Origin: Onchocerca lupi
Lineage: Eukaryota; Nematoda; Chromadorea; Rhabditida; Onchocercidae
NCBI GenBank assembly: GCA_028564675.1
Contig: JAOVVO010000017.1
Location: 62,001-126,000, forward strand
Direction: 5' to 3'
Length of the DNA stretch: 64,000 bases
The position numbers were made by a program, and so were the translations under genes. The notes under the pieces are model-generated. The model was not told the origin of the DNA. It was given only the letters and a program-made list of their open reading frames with translations, and did no database searches. The stretch's first letter is position 1; every line of letters begins with the position of its first letter. Of this stretch, positions 25,431 through 38,451 are shown one piece after another.

Positions 25431-27110
25431 TAATAAATTTAATTTGGGAAGGCTTGCTAGGTCAATGACTAATACGATGATCACTTTAGCAACAAGTTGA
25501 ATCAATCCATATTAATTTATTATAATTTGCTTCATTGACTGTTTGTGATTTTCGAAACAATAAATTCTGAGTTATTGCATTGCTTTTTTTTTTTTTTTTT
25601 TGTTATTTAGAATCGATATCTGACTTGAATTGTTAAATTGAACTATTGAGATCGTACTGAAGTAAAGATAAATTCTAATCAAAATGAAATTGTAACAATT
25701 TGACATATCTGTTTCCATGACATTAAAGGTTATTTTTTTGTATCATTTATAGATTGCGGCATTATCAATGGTATTTGTAGTATTTTGTACAAGTATAAGA
25801 AATTTTACTGCTAATTAATAATGCACACCATATATTGGAATATTTACATTCTATAGTGATAATACAATCAATAATTATAAGCATGTCATTTTCATAGAAA
25901 ACGGATTTTTTCGGTTATTGCTTCAATTTGTTTGAAATTCATTTTGAGGTTTTTGCATTAGTTTGAAATTTTCTGAGATAAATAATTTAGAAAAGTTGAA
26001 AATTTTATCAAAATTCAAAATGTACCAATGTTCAATTTATAATGAACTTACTAGTGAATAAGCTAAGAAAACACTAATCCAGATAGAGTAACTATCATTA
26101 TCTATATGATTTGATGCTGATTCTATGGATTTCTAAATTCCATATTGTAAGCAACTAAGCTGTGATATTCTAAATGCTTATAAGAATACCTCTATCCTTA
26201 TTTTAGTTTCAAAATTTTTATTTTAATCTCAAATATTAGAATTTTTCAGTTTTATGTTTCGGATTGCTAAATCTCATCAAATTTCGAAATGTGATTTTTG
26301 ACAGCAATATTTAGAAATGTTGCCATCTTTTTCGCTATATTAATTGAAAACTTATGAATTCCTTCTTGTTATCATTTCAGTTCTTCAATAAATTTTTATT
26401 ACTTTAAACTAATGACTTTCTTCTTATCTTTATCCATGTCCTTTAATGAATTTTAATTACTTTAATATTAACATTTCAGTTCTTTAATAAATTTTTATTC
26501 CCATTATATCTTATGCTTTTTTCCTCTTATATCTTATGTAAGAATTCTTAATATTAAATTTATAAATCTGTTCAGAAATTGTTGCACTAGCAGTAACAAA
26601 AAATCCTAAGAAAACTTAATTGAAATAAGTGAACTATAGTATAATGAAATGAAAAAAAGAAAAAGAAATAACGGAATGAATTAAAATAAAAAGAAATGTT
26701 AGAAAACTAATTATCTTATCTTCTTCGAATGAAAAGGAACTTTATGCGGAATATCCTCCTGTCAAAATTCATTTAAATTCGATTAAATTGAAACTTTTAA
26801 AATATCTTCCAATTCCATTGATCCAAATTTCAAAAAAAAAAAAAAAAAAAGGTTAAAAAAAGAAAGAAGAAAACTGAGCAGATATTGTACATGTTTTTGA
26901 AACTTTCATCATTAAAAGCTAACATGTAATCTATTCAATGATGAAACATTCGCGACAGTAACTTCATATAAAGCAACAGAAAAATAGATATAATGTGAAA
27001 AATTAGTCACGTTTTTATGTAAATAGAGTAAGTGAATTTCCGAAAGAATTGTTAATTGAAGATTGATGATAAGATTAGAAAGGGCTGAATGCAAAGATGC
27101 AAGAAATTCG
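25431..27110. other. AT-rich spacer, no gene seen
   Basis: Between the Helitron remnant and the arrestin-domain gene. It holds poly-T and poly-A runs (about 25585-25601, 26832-26850) and the presumed 3' untranslated region of the arrestin-domain gene. No coding evidence on either strand. Confidence 0.4.
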
Positions 27111-30100
27111 TTATTCAATCTCTTCTATCATCAGTACAGATTGTCCTTTGTAACGAGTTGCTGGAAGTTCGCGTTGCGAGAAGTTTGCTTGCGAATGGTA
27201 ATTTGAGGTGGAATGAAAAGTTGGAAATGGTGTGTATAATGGGAGTAAATGCGACTTATCATGATGTTTACCATAATTTGGATTTAAATAAGGCGAAGGA
27301 ATTAATAGTGAAGATGGCAGAGTTGAAAGTGGCGATGATTGCAGCTGCGATAATGGCAAAAGTTGCGAATGATTGATCAGATGCCGAAATGTAAGCTGCT
27401 GCTGCTGCTGCTGCTGCTGCTGCCGCTGTAGCGTTAATAGAGATGGTCGAATTTTAATATCACCAAAAGTGGTCAACAATGAAGGGTCATAATTTTGGAT
27501 ATCAATGAATTTAGCTGGAATTGTAGTACAGACAATTAGAGGGATTTCAATCGGTGCACATTCGTTGAGCATTACTGATAAGTGATAGGATAAATTGATA
27601 AGTGCATCTGGATCTGAATAAGTCGGAAACACATTATCCGGTATCTGAAACAAATCTTCTTTACATCCTCAAGATGCTAATTCTTTCTATCTTTGAGGAG
27701 GCATTTTGCTTTTTCAAATTCAATCTTTTCAATTTCAAAAAATTTTTCAATTTATAAATATTTTGAAATAACATGTCTTTAAACAAAATAAATATATCAA
27801 GCTTTTAACTATTTCTCCGGAATAAATTTAAAAAAAAAATTTGATTCTCGCCATATTTGAATAAATGTTTGTAATCATTGTTGTGGAGATTATTTTAAAC
27901 TGAGAAGATCATAAATTTAATTCTTATTCCCAATTATTTCAAAGGAATTGAACTATTTCTCTCTATCGGAAAATCCAAAAAATTTATAAAATATAAATAT
28001 GAAATAATCAAGTATTATGTATCGTAGAAATTTGCTATATTTCTTAATTAAATGATTTATCCATTTCTCATCCTTTGATCTGATAAAAAGGCCTTTATTC
28101 TCTCATCATCCAATCTTCCGATGCATTTGTTTTTTCTTTTTTTTTTTTGATTTATTATTTACTAAGGATTGTTAAAAATGTTGAAATCCATGTTTCTGAC
28201 ATATATTTATCGTAATTCTCTAATCTATTGCCTAAATTCTCAAATTGGAAGAAAAGCCGTAAGCATTATTCGACAGAATTCGAAAAAAACATCTTTGCTT
28301 TTAACATGGCAAGTACAGATTAAAGATTGTCTAAAATTCAGATCATCTCGGGCAATGATCAGTTTAATTGATAAAGTTCGAAGAAAGGTTCAAGGTTGAT
28401 GTAGCAAATGGTTTATAAAAAAACCACACCACTTCTAATTGTTGTAATTAATGACGATGATTATTCGAAAAAAAATTTAATTTGTAATTGATAAGATTCG
28501 AAAAAAGGTTTAGTGTTGAAATAACAAAAGGATTACCCAGGAAGTTGCAGACATATTCATTGAAAAAATGATATATCAGATTATAGAGTGTATTTAAATA
28601 ACTATGGAAGTTATGAGTGTTAAAATTTTATTAAATTGAAAAATCGCTTCTATCATTTAATTAAATCCTTCAAAAGAAATTGATAGATGAAAAAAAAAAA
28701 CCTTAAGATTAGATTTTAAAAAAAACTATGATGTAAAAGATGCTGAGCAAAATTTCATGGATTTTACAAAATCATTGCATTAGACTTCTTGCTGTGATAT
28801 TTTCACAACTTCAATAAAATGACAATTTTAAATCAAGAAATAGCGAAATGCTCAGTATAAAAAGAAAAACTTCCGGACTAGAATAAACCGGTGAAATTCT
28901 GGAGAATTTTACAAGAATTAGACCAGCATTTTTTTTTCTCATTTCCAGTAGATTTGTCAAAAAATAGCTTCGCTCTTTGCTCATTTTTTTACAGCGACAA
29001 TATTTAAAAGTTCAGAAAAACTTACAAATTATTGAAACTTAAATAGAAATTTAATAAAAATTTAATAATTACTTTCAAATATTGTTCGAATTTGACAATG
29101 GAACGTTGTGGAACCATTGGAAGTGTAAAAAATGATAGCATTGTTTTCCTATAAAATTGAAAAAAATTTGATGGAAATTTTTTAATAAATATGAGATAAT
29201 TGCTACTAATTTAATGTTTCTTTTATTATTTGGCTAATGTAAATTACATAAAAATTTTTCTGCTTAGCTATTAATTTAGAATATATAATAAAAATTTATC
29301 TCATTCCTTCTAAAAAGTATATCATAAAAACATTAAAATTGAAATGGTATCATAATCTGTCTCAGTATTACTTATCATTCAAATGGCAATTGAAGAATGA
29401 AAAATCAATCGATAATCAAAGAATTATTTTTTCATTATTTTGTTCTACTAAATCAAATTTGTCATATATGTATTTAATCTCAGTAAAATATGATTTTATG
29501 CTAGCATCATGAAGAAAAATGATTAGTAGCATTTCATCGAAGTCTTACTAATTTATTAAATTAATTGATCATTTAACAAGAAGCATATTACTTTGAATAA
29601 ATATAACATGTTTTCGGATAAAAAAGAAGACAAAAAAACTTTAGTAAATGAAGTTTTCAAAGTAAATACAATTACTCTCTTTTTTTTTTACTTTTTAAAT
29701 ATTGAAAAGAAAAAGATAAATTAACGTGAATTTCTTGTTGCCATTGCAACGAAATCGTACAACCATAATAAGTCCTATAATACCGCCTTTAATTGGATTT
29801 TTTGGATGTTCATTATCAATTTGGCCGTATATATTTATCGTTTCACCTGAAAGAATCTAAAATACATACAACTGAATAATTTCGCTCATAAAATTATTAA
29901 ATTTTCAAATATTAATTATTTTATTGGTAGAAAAACCATTGTCACATCGAAAATGATATTGAATATTGTTAAGATGATTTTTTTTTTTTTTTTTTTGATT
30001 CAATTACTCACATAGAAGTTATATTATTGATTATTTATTTTCATATAAAATTATTTCTAATTTTTTTAAACTATTTGTGAAAAAAAAAAAAGATTAAGTA

Positions 30101-33100
30101 AAGAAAATATGAAATATTGAAACGCAAGAAAAAGAAAAAAAAAACAAAATGAAATTATGCTTGTATCAAAATAATTTTATATATTCCACTTTTTTTTTTT
30201 GTATGCCAGTAATCTATTTTATTAGCTAATCGTTAAATTTATTTGTTATAAATATCATTTGATAAAATAGCAAAAAAAAACTTTTATTCAACATTGTTGT
30301 TTACATTGTATTTATGCATAAAGAAAAATTTTGAAAGAAAATAATTCAATGAATAATTTAAGAATAAACCTCGAACAAATGCTGCTCTTGATAAGTTGAT
30401 AAGAACTTTGAGAGATAATTTATTGAAACAGAGAAATTTCTTATGAAAATTTCGTTCAATATGAACCGGCATATGATATGGTAGATAACGAGTGATATCC
30501 ATTCGTGCTATCACTCTTACTGGACACTCTTGAACTAATTCTGAGTAACCGAAATGATCAGAGAAGCATAACTATAATTTATTCTTAACAATATCAGCAA
30601 ACAATAACATAATACTGATAAACTGATAGCTGAAGATATATTATCAATTGTCACAAGATATATTAAAGCTCACTTTGATGCTTCAGTAAATAAATAAACA
30701 TATTTATATGTAGTAGTTGAAAAAATTAAATAATACAAATCGTTCAAGTCTAATTTCATTCTCAAAATCCGCTTAATTACTATTCCTGATGAAATAAACT
30801 TTACAAATACCTTAACAGTTGTCAAATATTCGATGGAACCATATTTGCCGGAAAAAGTTCCTGGACATTCTTCTCCAATTATCAATTCTGTTTCAGCTAT
30901 ATGTTTACCTGGTGATGCATGAATTTCACCATTTCGTCTACGCCACTTTCGTATAAGCGAATCAAATTCGATCCGGAATGCAACAATTGGTCGAAATTCG
31001 ACTTGATTGGAAATTTTTGTCCGAAATTTACCTTCGAAAAAACCGATCAATGAAGCAATTTGAGTTGCATGAGTGAAGTTGATTTCGATCAAAATTTTGA
31101 ATAGCTAAAACGTAGTACATAAATGATATAATAAATGAAATTATTATTTTCAAAAAAATTTTTAAAAATTAATTTTAATTCCTTGATGATTACTAGCAAC
31201 AAACAGATATCAATTACTTATTTAAAAATTGAATTTTGTAGCTCAATTACCAAAATTCCAATTTTTCATCACTATGCAATATTAGCAATTGCATCAACCA
31301 GAATTGTAATTACAATTAATCATCATTAATGTCATTCATTAATCTTTGTTTACTAGCATTTGCACTATTTCCAACGTACCAAGATGATCTGCTAATCATC
31401 TTAATCTGTAAACTATTACATTAATCAATTATGAGATAAAATTTGATGTAATGTAGAATAATTCCTTCATTAACTGATATGCCATTTTCATCTATCTTTT
31501 TCGCTGCATTTTTCATCAAAGAAATTTGAATTACTTTTTCCTAATTCTATTATTCTATTAATTGTATTCAAGTTTTTTTCATTCTCTATCTTTTCCGGCT
31601 TTTTATCATTTTTTTTTTTTTTGCCTGTTATAAATTTTGTAAAATCTCTTTCATTGCTTATATTCTTACAATTCTCAACAAAATTTGTCTTAATTTTGCC
31701 TTCGGGTCTTTCTCTTTTTCGTCTTTCTTTTTTTTTTTTTTAATTCAATTTTCCAACAAAGAACAATTAATTAGTATAAGCAAATAGAAAATACAAAAAA
31801 AAAAAAAAAGAAAAAAAAAGATGAACACAATGAAAATATATCTAAAATATCCTGAAAGAATCACATTATAATTTCAGTATTTGACAGATACAGAATTATT
31901 ATCGTTTTTCAAGTTTCTAAAACAAAGATAAGTAAGTTATCACATGATTAATAAAAAATCAAACTTTCGAATAAATCAAGTATTTCTATAGAATGAATGT
32001 ATAAAAGCAAATAGAATGGCAATTTAATTAATGCAGAAATGAAAAAAATCAGCAAAAATGTATGCGAAATTGTGGTGAGTGGAAATAAATTTGTATGAAT
32101 AATTAATTAATTTCAGATAATTAAGAAGGAAATAGTTCGCCTTTCTATTTTATAGATAAAATATTTCAATTTTTTTTACATGTTTTTTCCAAAAATTCCC
32201 GAAATACAAACATTTTGCTTACTTCTTCGTCTTCTGCATTTTAAGAAAAGGAAAAAAAGAAAAAAAAAACGAACAAGAAATTGATTCGTATTTAAAAAAA
32301 ATTTTGTGAAATTTTCATCCTTTTTTAATTTTAAGTTTTTTTGAATGGAATCAGAAGAACTTTATAAAAATATTGTTATATCATGTGATATTTAACATGT
32401 ATAACATTTAAGTGAATTAATAATTAAATGAATCAAAGAAAAAAAAAAGGTTGAATTTACAAATAATGAAACAAATAAGAATATGATAATTATATGATAA
32501 GAGAAAGTTTTGATTTTCATTAATGATTCATGATGAGTCAATCTATTACAAATTATTTTCTTTTTTAAATTACTTACTTCTTGCACAGGTTTCGCTTTTT
32601 TTTTCCTTTTGAATGATTCATTGTTTTGAAATAAACTTTGAAATTTTTGACAGACCAATTTATTGCTAGAAGTTATGACTAATTTGTTCTTAGAATTAAA
32701 AGAAGTAACTATTTAAAACAAAGTATTTCATTTCATATGCTTGAAAACATTTATGTAACAAAATTTTGAAAAGTTGTATATAAAATTGGAATCAGTTACT
32801 ATAGAGGAGGATATTGAAAATAAAAATAAATGAATGGTATGAAAAATAAAGAATAAAATCAAAAAAAAAAAAAAAAACTTTTTTAAAAGATTTAAAATAA
32901 ATTTGAATGATACTTTGAATCATTTCTAATAATGTAAATGAAAGAATATAGATGAAAAGAAAATTGGTGATAATTTTGAGCTGAAATTAAATTATATGAA
33001 TGATTTGTTACGTTCAACAAGTTGACCATTGCAGGGTTAAATGGACAATAGATCGGATACATGTCATCTGTCAATTTAAATTCAGCAATAAAATATAACG

Positions 33101-34742
33101 TGATAAACTGGGGAAAAATTAGTGAGAAATTATTTCATTCATCATTTGATTTGTCAAAAATTTGCCTATCATTTAATTACAACGGTGTTAAAACCTTATC
33201 ATTAGTATTTTGCAAAACTGATTAGTATTCTTGAATGTTTTTTGAAGAGTACGGTAATTTTTTCAAAAATTTAAATGCTTGCTTAAATTTTACTTAAATT
33301 TAAATATGAGAAACAGCCATATTGTTAGCAAAATATGGACTAATTTTCATTTAATTGAAATAAGTTGTTTATTCCAAGTTTTTAATCGATAATAATACTT
33401 TTTTTGGTTGATAATTTAAACAAGCAGATATTTTGTTTCATGAATAATAACATTATGATTGGTGGAAATAAATAAATTAAAAATGAAATCCAAATAATTT
33501 CAATTTTAATATATGCGAAGCAACGGTTTTGCTTCACAGATATTAACAAAAATGAAATAGATGTTTGAATATTTTACAATCTTTACTTTCTATATTTTAA
33601 AAACAAATTAAATTCATCTGATAGCATCGAAGATCAATACATTCTATCCATCGTTAATTAAATGATGGAATTAATTTTTATCAATCACCATCGAAATTTT
33701 AATTATAGTAATCAATCAAGTTCAAGTATCCCACTAATTGTTTTGCTCCATATTCAATTACTAAATATCTCAATTCATTAAAATCTTGAGCTGCTTGTAA
33801 TTTAAGGAAAAATATAATTTATCTTTCTTGAAAATATCCCGAAATTAATGCTTAATGCCTTCTTACGGACAAAATTATCAAATTTGTAGACTTAAAATTA
33901 TTTACGAAATAATTGACAGCTACGATTCAAAAGCGAGCAAATTTGAATATATATTGGAATTATGAACGAGAATTTGAATTAATTTTCACAAAAAAATTAA
34001 GCATTTTTATCAGTATTTGTTATAACAGGAGTAGATAGGAACAAAAAACAAAATAAACATTGATTTTTGCAGCAATCTAAATTAATATAATTGCTTTAAA
34101 TTAATATAATTTTTACAACAATTTGATATAACTTTTTTTTTTTTGAAATTTAATCGAAATTTATTTTCTTTGCTCATTTATTATATAAAAATATCAAAAA
34201 TTTAAATTGTAAAAATCAATTTAACTTTCATTACTAGAAAAATTTGCATAATAAAAAATTGAAACATGATAATATAAAGATGTATAATTTTAGCCTGATT
34301 ATAAATACACAAATATGTATTATAAATATAAAATATATATAAATATATGGTATATATTTTCAAATGTACAATATATTAGCATGTTTTACAGTAGAATAGG
34401 ATAATGAAGTGTTATATAAAAATAATATTTAATCTTCAAAAGTATATAATTATAATATCTTATTTTTAATCAATAATAATATTTAAAATTACCATATTAT
34501 TATTGTCATCGAAAATTGATTTTTTCCAAATGTATCAAAAGCACTAGAAGATAATAATATTTTAGAACAGTCAATCTTTGATCTTTAAAATTTGGATGAT
34601 TTATGTTTGGAACAAAAAAAAAAATAATAATTCATTCACTTACCTGGCCAACGTAAATATTTTCCTGACAAAAAATACGCAGCAACTGTTGCTCCTTTTT
34701 CGCATCTATCAACGATTCGCTCGGATTTTCTTCGCCAACCAT
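27111..34742 (-). CDS. Arrestin-domain-containing (ARRDC / alpha-arrestin) protein with a polyglutamine tract
   Basis: Alpha-arrestins act as adaptors in receptor and transporter trafficking. Six exons join in phase: 34742-34644, 31104-30811, 30571-30370, 29846-29726, 29148-29073 and 27644-27111 (TAA), giving 441 codons plus stop. An in-frame TGA upstream supports the ATG at 34742. The arrestin N-lobe opens with LLRIFCQENIYVGQ and continues to GKYGSIEYLTTVK. The C-lobe has the linker FVRGETINIYGQIDNEHP, then IPDNVFPTYSDPDALINLSY and PIEIPLIVCTTIP, both typical of arrestin C domains. After the folded part comes a Q tract (residue 337 and 339-347) and a Ser/Pro/Leu-rich tail to 441. I see no PPxY motif, which many ARRDC proteins use to recruit Nedd4 ligases. 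Introns are long (3.5 kb, 1.4 kb). The 76-nt fifth exon is the least certain; it fits phase on both sides. Confidence 0.85.
27395..27422. repeat. CAG/CTG triplet run coding for the glutamine tract
   Basis: On the plus strand this is (GCT)n. Read on the minus strand it gives nine consecutive CAG codons within the last exon of the arrestin-domain gene, followed upstream by one CGG and one further CAG. Pure CAG usage suggests recent expansion by slippage. Confidence 0.9.
28362..28535. repeat. Two diverged copies of a short direct repeat in the arrestin-gene intron
   Basis: About 53 nt near 28362-28414 (starting TTTAATTGATAAAGTTCG) recur near 28481-28533 (TGTAATTGATAAGATTCG) in the same orientation with scattered substitutions. 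An open frame over the first copy (28169-28399, plus) has no recognisable product. Confidence 0.5.
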
Positions 34743-34897
34743 TCGCCTCAATTTTCTATTTTCATTTCATCTTTACATTCGTATAGTACCATATCTTTTT
34801 TTCAGTTGTTAACAATCAAATCTTGCTAAGAGTTTATTGTTCTTTACATATTTAAAATGAAATTGAAATTTTAAATCAACTGCAAGTAAAAATGCAC

Positions 34898-34920
34898 GCA
34901 TGCATGCATGCATGCATGCA
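34898..34920. repeat. (GCAT)n self-complementary microsatellite
   Basis: About six GCAT units, upstream of the arrestin-domain start codon by some 160 bp on the minus strand. The repeat is its own reverse complement and can extrude a hairpin. Confidence 0.85.
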
Positions 34921-37020
34921 AAACACACCATACACATACCCACATCTATTTATCATGTATATAGGACATCTGACAACAATGTTGTAATGCTGCACACAGC
35001 GGGAGTTACCTGAAACCTGATACCGCTTTCCCATCAATTCCCCCTGTTGCTCCTCCGTCCATATCTTCGAATTTGTCCTTTTGTAATGTTCCAATTTGAT
35101 AAACATTTGCAAATTGCGGTAAATATGTGAATTCATTTTACAGTACTATTTAATTATAATATATTCCTGTATTTTTATTAAGATTATAATATTAATAATT
35201 TTTTTAATATCTTTTATAGATGACAACGTCTATATGCATAGAATTGATTTCATTGATTGATCAAAGGTTCATCTAATCTAATAAAAAAAACGAAATTATG
35301 CTCTTTGTTTGAAAGAGAATTTTTATTCGAACTTAAATTTATGAAATTTTTAAAGTACTTATGTTCAGGTAATTGTTAATGTTCAATTTAATTCTTTTAA
35401 GTATGATTTCCGGACTTGAATTTGCAAATTCCTATTAACTAGTACTTCAATTCAGTTGTTTGAAGCAAAATTTTTGAATTCAGATTTGTTAAATTCTTGC
35501 TATTAGTGTCCATTTGTATTTGTTTGACGTGAAGTTTTTGAATTTAAAATTTGAAATCTTTGCTATTAATATATTCGATTTTAGTCGTTTGAAATGAGAT
35601 TTTGAATTCAAATTTATAAAATCCTTACTACCAATATTTAAAAATTTAAAACAATCAAAAAGTGAAAATTTAATGCTTGGTACCATCATGCTATATGATA
35701 TAATTCTTAACATACAAATTAAGCAAAAAGCTTTTATTTCTCATTAGAAGATTTCTGCAAAAGGAAAAAAAGAAAGAGAAAGAAAACATATTTACTTGGA
35801 ATTTCAATTCATTATTTAATAAATTTTAAAGTTAAAACATTTGTTAACTTTATTTAATCTAAAAAAATAAAAACAAAAAATTCATCAACCTATTTTACAC
35901 AAATCACTGATTCATTCATTTGTCTTCCTTTGTTTTTTTCTTTTTTTTTTTTCTGTCACACAATTATGCCATCGATATTCACGCATTTTGCGGAATTTCT
36001 TATAACTCACAAATTAAAATTTAATTATTTCCAATGATGAATGCTTACATATTCTGCTAATTCTGTTAAACTTAAATATTCAAATGCTCACACTGATGAT
36101 TTTGAACAAAATTTCATCGAATGCTTTAAGTAATAGTTAAAATTTTTTTCATTACCAATATTTCATATCAATAATTCATCAAATAAATAATTGCTATTGG
36201 AAAAAAATGATAATAAGTCCTTTTTGTTTCCTTCCTTATTTTTTATTCTTTTAGTTTTTTGATCAGTAAAAAATATTACGGTTGAGTGCGCAATATCATT
36301 TCATATCACATTTTACATCGCAGATCACAAACAGGAATAAATATTTTCCACTTTTTTTCTTTTTTCTTTCTTTTCTTTTTTTTTCTGACATACCTCAATT
36401 TGCCAATATTCTAAGCAGGTTAAAAATTATCAGGAAATGTCAAGATTTATTAAAATATGATTATTTTTCAGTTTTCAAAACGGATACAATAAAATATGTA
36501 GAGTGTTAATTCAGAATTTTGGAAGTTAAAAGCAAGGAAAGACAAATTTGAAATTAAATCAATATAAATAATGATAACAATGACAGCAGCAGCAATAATA
36601 ACAATAACAATGGTGACAACAACAATGCATTTCGTCTTTGTGACCAATAGAAACCATTACATTGTTTATTCGATTCAGTTTATTATTTTAATTAATTTAT
36701 TCAATAATTTAACAATTAATACAATAAAAGCAAATAATGAGCAGGTTTCAGTGATTTTTGTTGGATCTTTTTGGGCATCAGTTAAAGTGTTGCCCGGTAA
36801 AACCGAAATGGTTATAATATAAATAAAACGAAATAATTATAATATAAATAAAACGAAATAATTGAAGTAATCCATATAAGAGAAATTTGTAATATTTCTC
36901 AGGTAAATGAGTCACATATCTATATCTGAACGCAAAGACCTTTATTCTGATATCTTCCGATTTGCTATTAGTCGTGTGAAATGTTGAGATGATAACTGTC
37001 AGGAATATTACAAAGACTGA
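34921..37020. other. Spacer upstream of the arrestin-domain gene
   Basis: Presumed promoter of the arrestin-domain gene near its right-hand side of 34743, then AT-rich sequence. An open frame at 36571-36822 (plus) begins with trinucleotide-like ACA/ATA sequence and ends NEQVSVIFVGSFWASVKVLP. The latter part is not homopolymeric, but no family or splice context could be recognised, so it is not called as a gene. A 25-bp tandem pair lies at 36812-36862. Confidence 0.4.
36812..36862. repeat. 25-bp tandem duplication
   Basis: Two back-to-back identical copies of a 25-bp unit (ATAAATAAAACGAAATAA at its core), about 165 bp left of the retroelement insertion. Confidence 0.85.
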
Positions 37021-37026
37021 AGCTTG

Positions 37027-37441
37027 TGTCAGAACAACTGAAAACCTGAAAGTGAATTTTTCTTTGTAATGCAAATTAAGCGTAACATTTCTCCAGATGT
37101 AATCTTTTTTTGAACATAAACAAAAGTCCGCTTTCATTAACATAAACAAAAGCCCGCTTGCGTTATTAACCCTTCCTTTTTTTTGTCATTTTAAAATTCA
37201 TCCATCTCAGCGACTGACCGGTTTTAATGTCCAATTAAATTATATTAACTTTCTTACTACTTATTTATTATATTAGTAATTTTGTTATTAATTTTACCAT
37301 GTTTAATAATATTTGTAATATTCAACCTATAATGTTGCAATGTTTGTAATTGACGTGCTTGCGTTATCAAATTTACTTTATAATAAAGGTTTAATTACCC
37401 AAGTTTGAGATTCGTTCGCGCTACAATCAAATTTTCCGACA
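37027..37441 (+). repeat. Left LTR (plus sense) of the inverted-LTR element
   Basis: Starts TGTCAGAACAAC, contains TTTATAATAAAGG (polyadenylation signal) and ends CCGACA. It is the reverse-complement partner of 38036-38451. Two near-copies of ACATAAACAAAAG lie inside (about 37116-37152). Confidence 0.85.
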
Positions 37442-38006
37442 ATAATTTTTTGTGAGAGGCTATGACATCGCTCCCCTCGAAGGCAAGAGAGTAAATAATT
37501 TAGCTTTTGAATAACTGGAATCGGATGCGTGTGAACTGCAGCTTTGAAGCCACTCCAAAATTGTCTCCATAATCTCGGATCGCCACTCAATGTTGGCAGT
37601 GGTAATTGAGGGAGGTTTACGGTTTGTTGCGCTGTTTGCGATATTTGCTGTGGATTTGGCAATTTTATTTGGGCTCTATTTAATTCTTGGAGTGTTGCCT
37701 CCACATCATCTTGATGTAATTTTAGAGCCACAACCGTTTCTCTACCACTATTTAATAAGGTTAAGTCGAAACTTTCTGGATGAATTCCAGCCATTTTTCA
37801 TTGTTCGATTCAATTACGCCAATGTATAGCTCGAGAAGTTTGATTTTCTGATTGAGGACTCTTCTTCTCGCCTCGCATTGCTTGAAAAGTTCGTTATTTG
37901 GTAACTGTTCGTCGAGAGGCGATAAGTCCAATCCTTTGACTTCCTCGATAAGTTGTGCCAATTTCTGTTTTGCAGGTTCTATGTTGACAATTTTGCTGTC
38001 AGACAT
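37430..38006 (-). pseudogene. Truncated, frameshifted BEL/Pao gag (DUF1759-like region)
   Basis: On the minus strand the gag start codon lies at 38006, just after the leader. The first frame (to about 37761) encodes a charged, helical region (EPAKQKLAQLIEEVKG ... EARRRVLNQKIKLLE). The second frame, entered near 37790, continues with a Q-rich linker and then LPTLSGDPRLWRQFWSGFKA ... IQKLNYLLSCLRGE. That is the hallmark motif of gag in nematode and insect BEL/Pao elements. One frame change separates them, so the gene is broken. Gag homology stops near CHSLSQ, where the inverted left arm begins. The open frame runs on into LTR sequence to 37378, giving a chimeric tail. Confidence 0.8.
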
Positions 38007-38035
38007 GTCCTCGGTTTGTGGCACCAAAAAATTAT

Positions 38036-38451
38036 TGTCGGGAAATTTGATTGTAGCGCGAACGAATCTCAAACTTGGGTAATTAAACCTTTATTATAAA
38101 GTAAATTTGATAACGCAAGCACGTCAATTACAAACATTGCAACATTATAGGTTGAGTATTACAAATATTATTAAACATGGTAAAATTAATAACAAAATTA
38201 CTAATATAATAAATAAGTAGTAAGAAAGTTAATATAATTTAATTGGATATTAAAACCGGCCAGTCGCTGAGATGGATGAATTTTAAAATGACAAAAAAAA
38301 AGGAAGGGTTAATAACGCAAGCGGGCTTTTGTTTATGTTAATGAAAGCGGACTTTTGTTTATGTTCAAAAAAAGATTACATCTGGAGAAATGTTACGCTT
38401 AATTTGCATTACAAAGAAAAATTCACTTTCAGGTTTTCAGTTGTTCTGACA
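38036..38451 (-). repeat. Right LTR (minus sense) of the inverted-LTR element
   Basis: Read on the minus strand it starts TGTCAGAACAAC and ends CCCGACA. It is followed by leader and the gag start, so this copy is in the position of a genuine 5' LTR. Confidence 0.85.

Noticed and set aside
27089..27376. 95-codon plus-strand open frame opposite the last exon of the arrestin-domain gene
   Set aside because: It is the antisense shadow of a well-supported coding exon and has no recognisable product.
36571..36822. 83-codon open frame left of the retroelement
   Set aside because: The first half is translated triplet repeat; the second half has no recognised family or splice partner.
37027..38451. 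DNA transposon with terminal inverted repeats
   Set aside because: TG...CA ends, a 5-bp target duplication, AATAAA inside the arms and a BEL/Pao gag motif next to one arm mark the arms as LTRs; no transposase is present.
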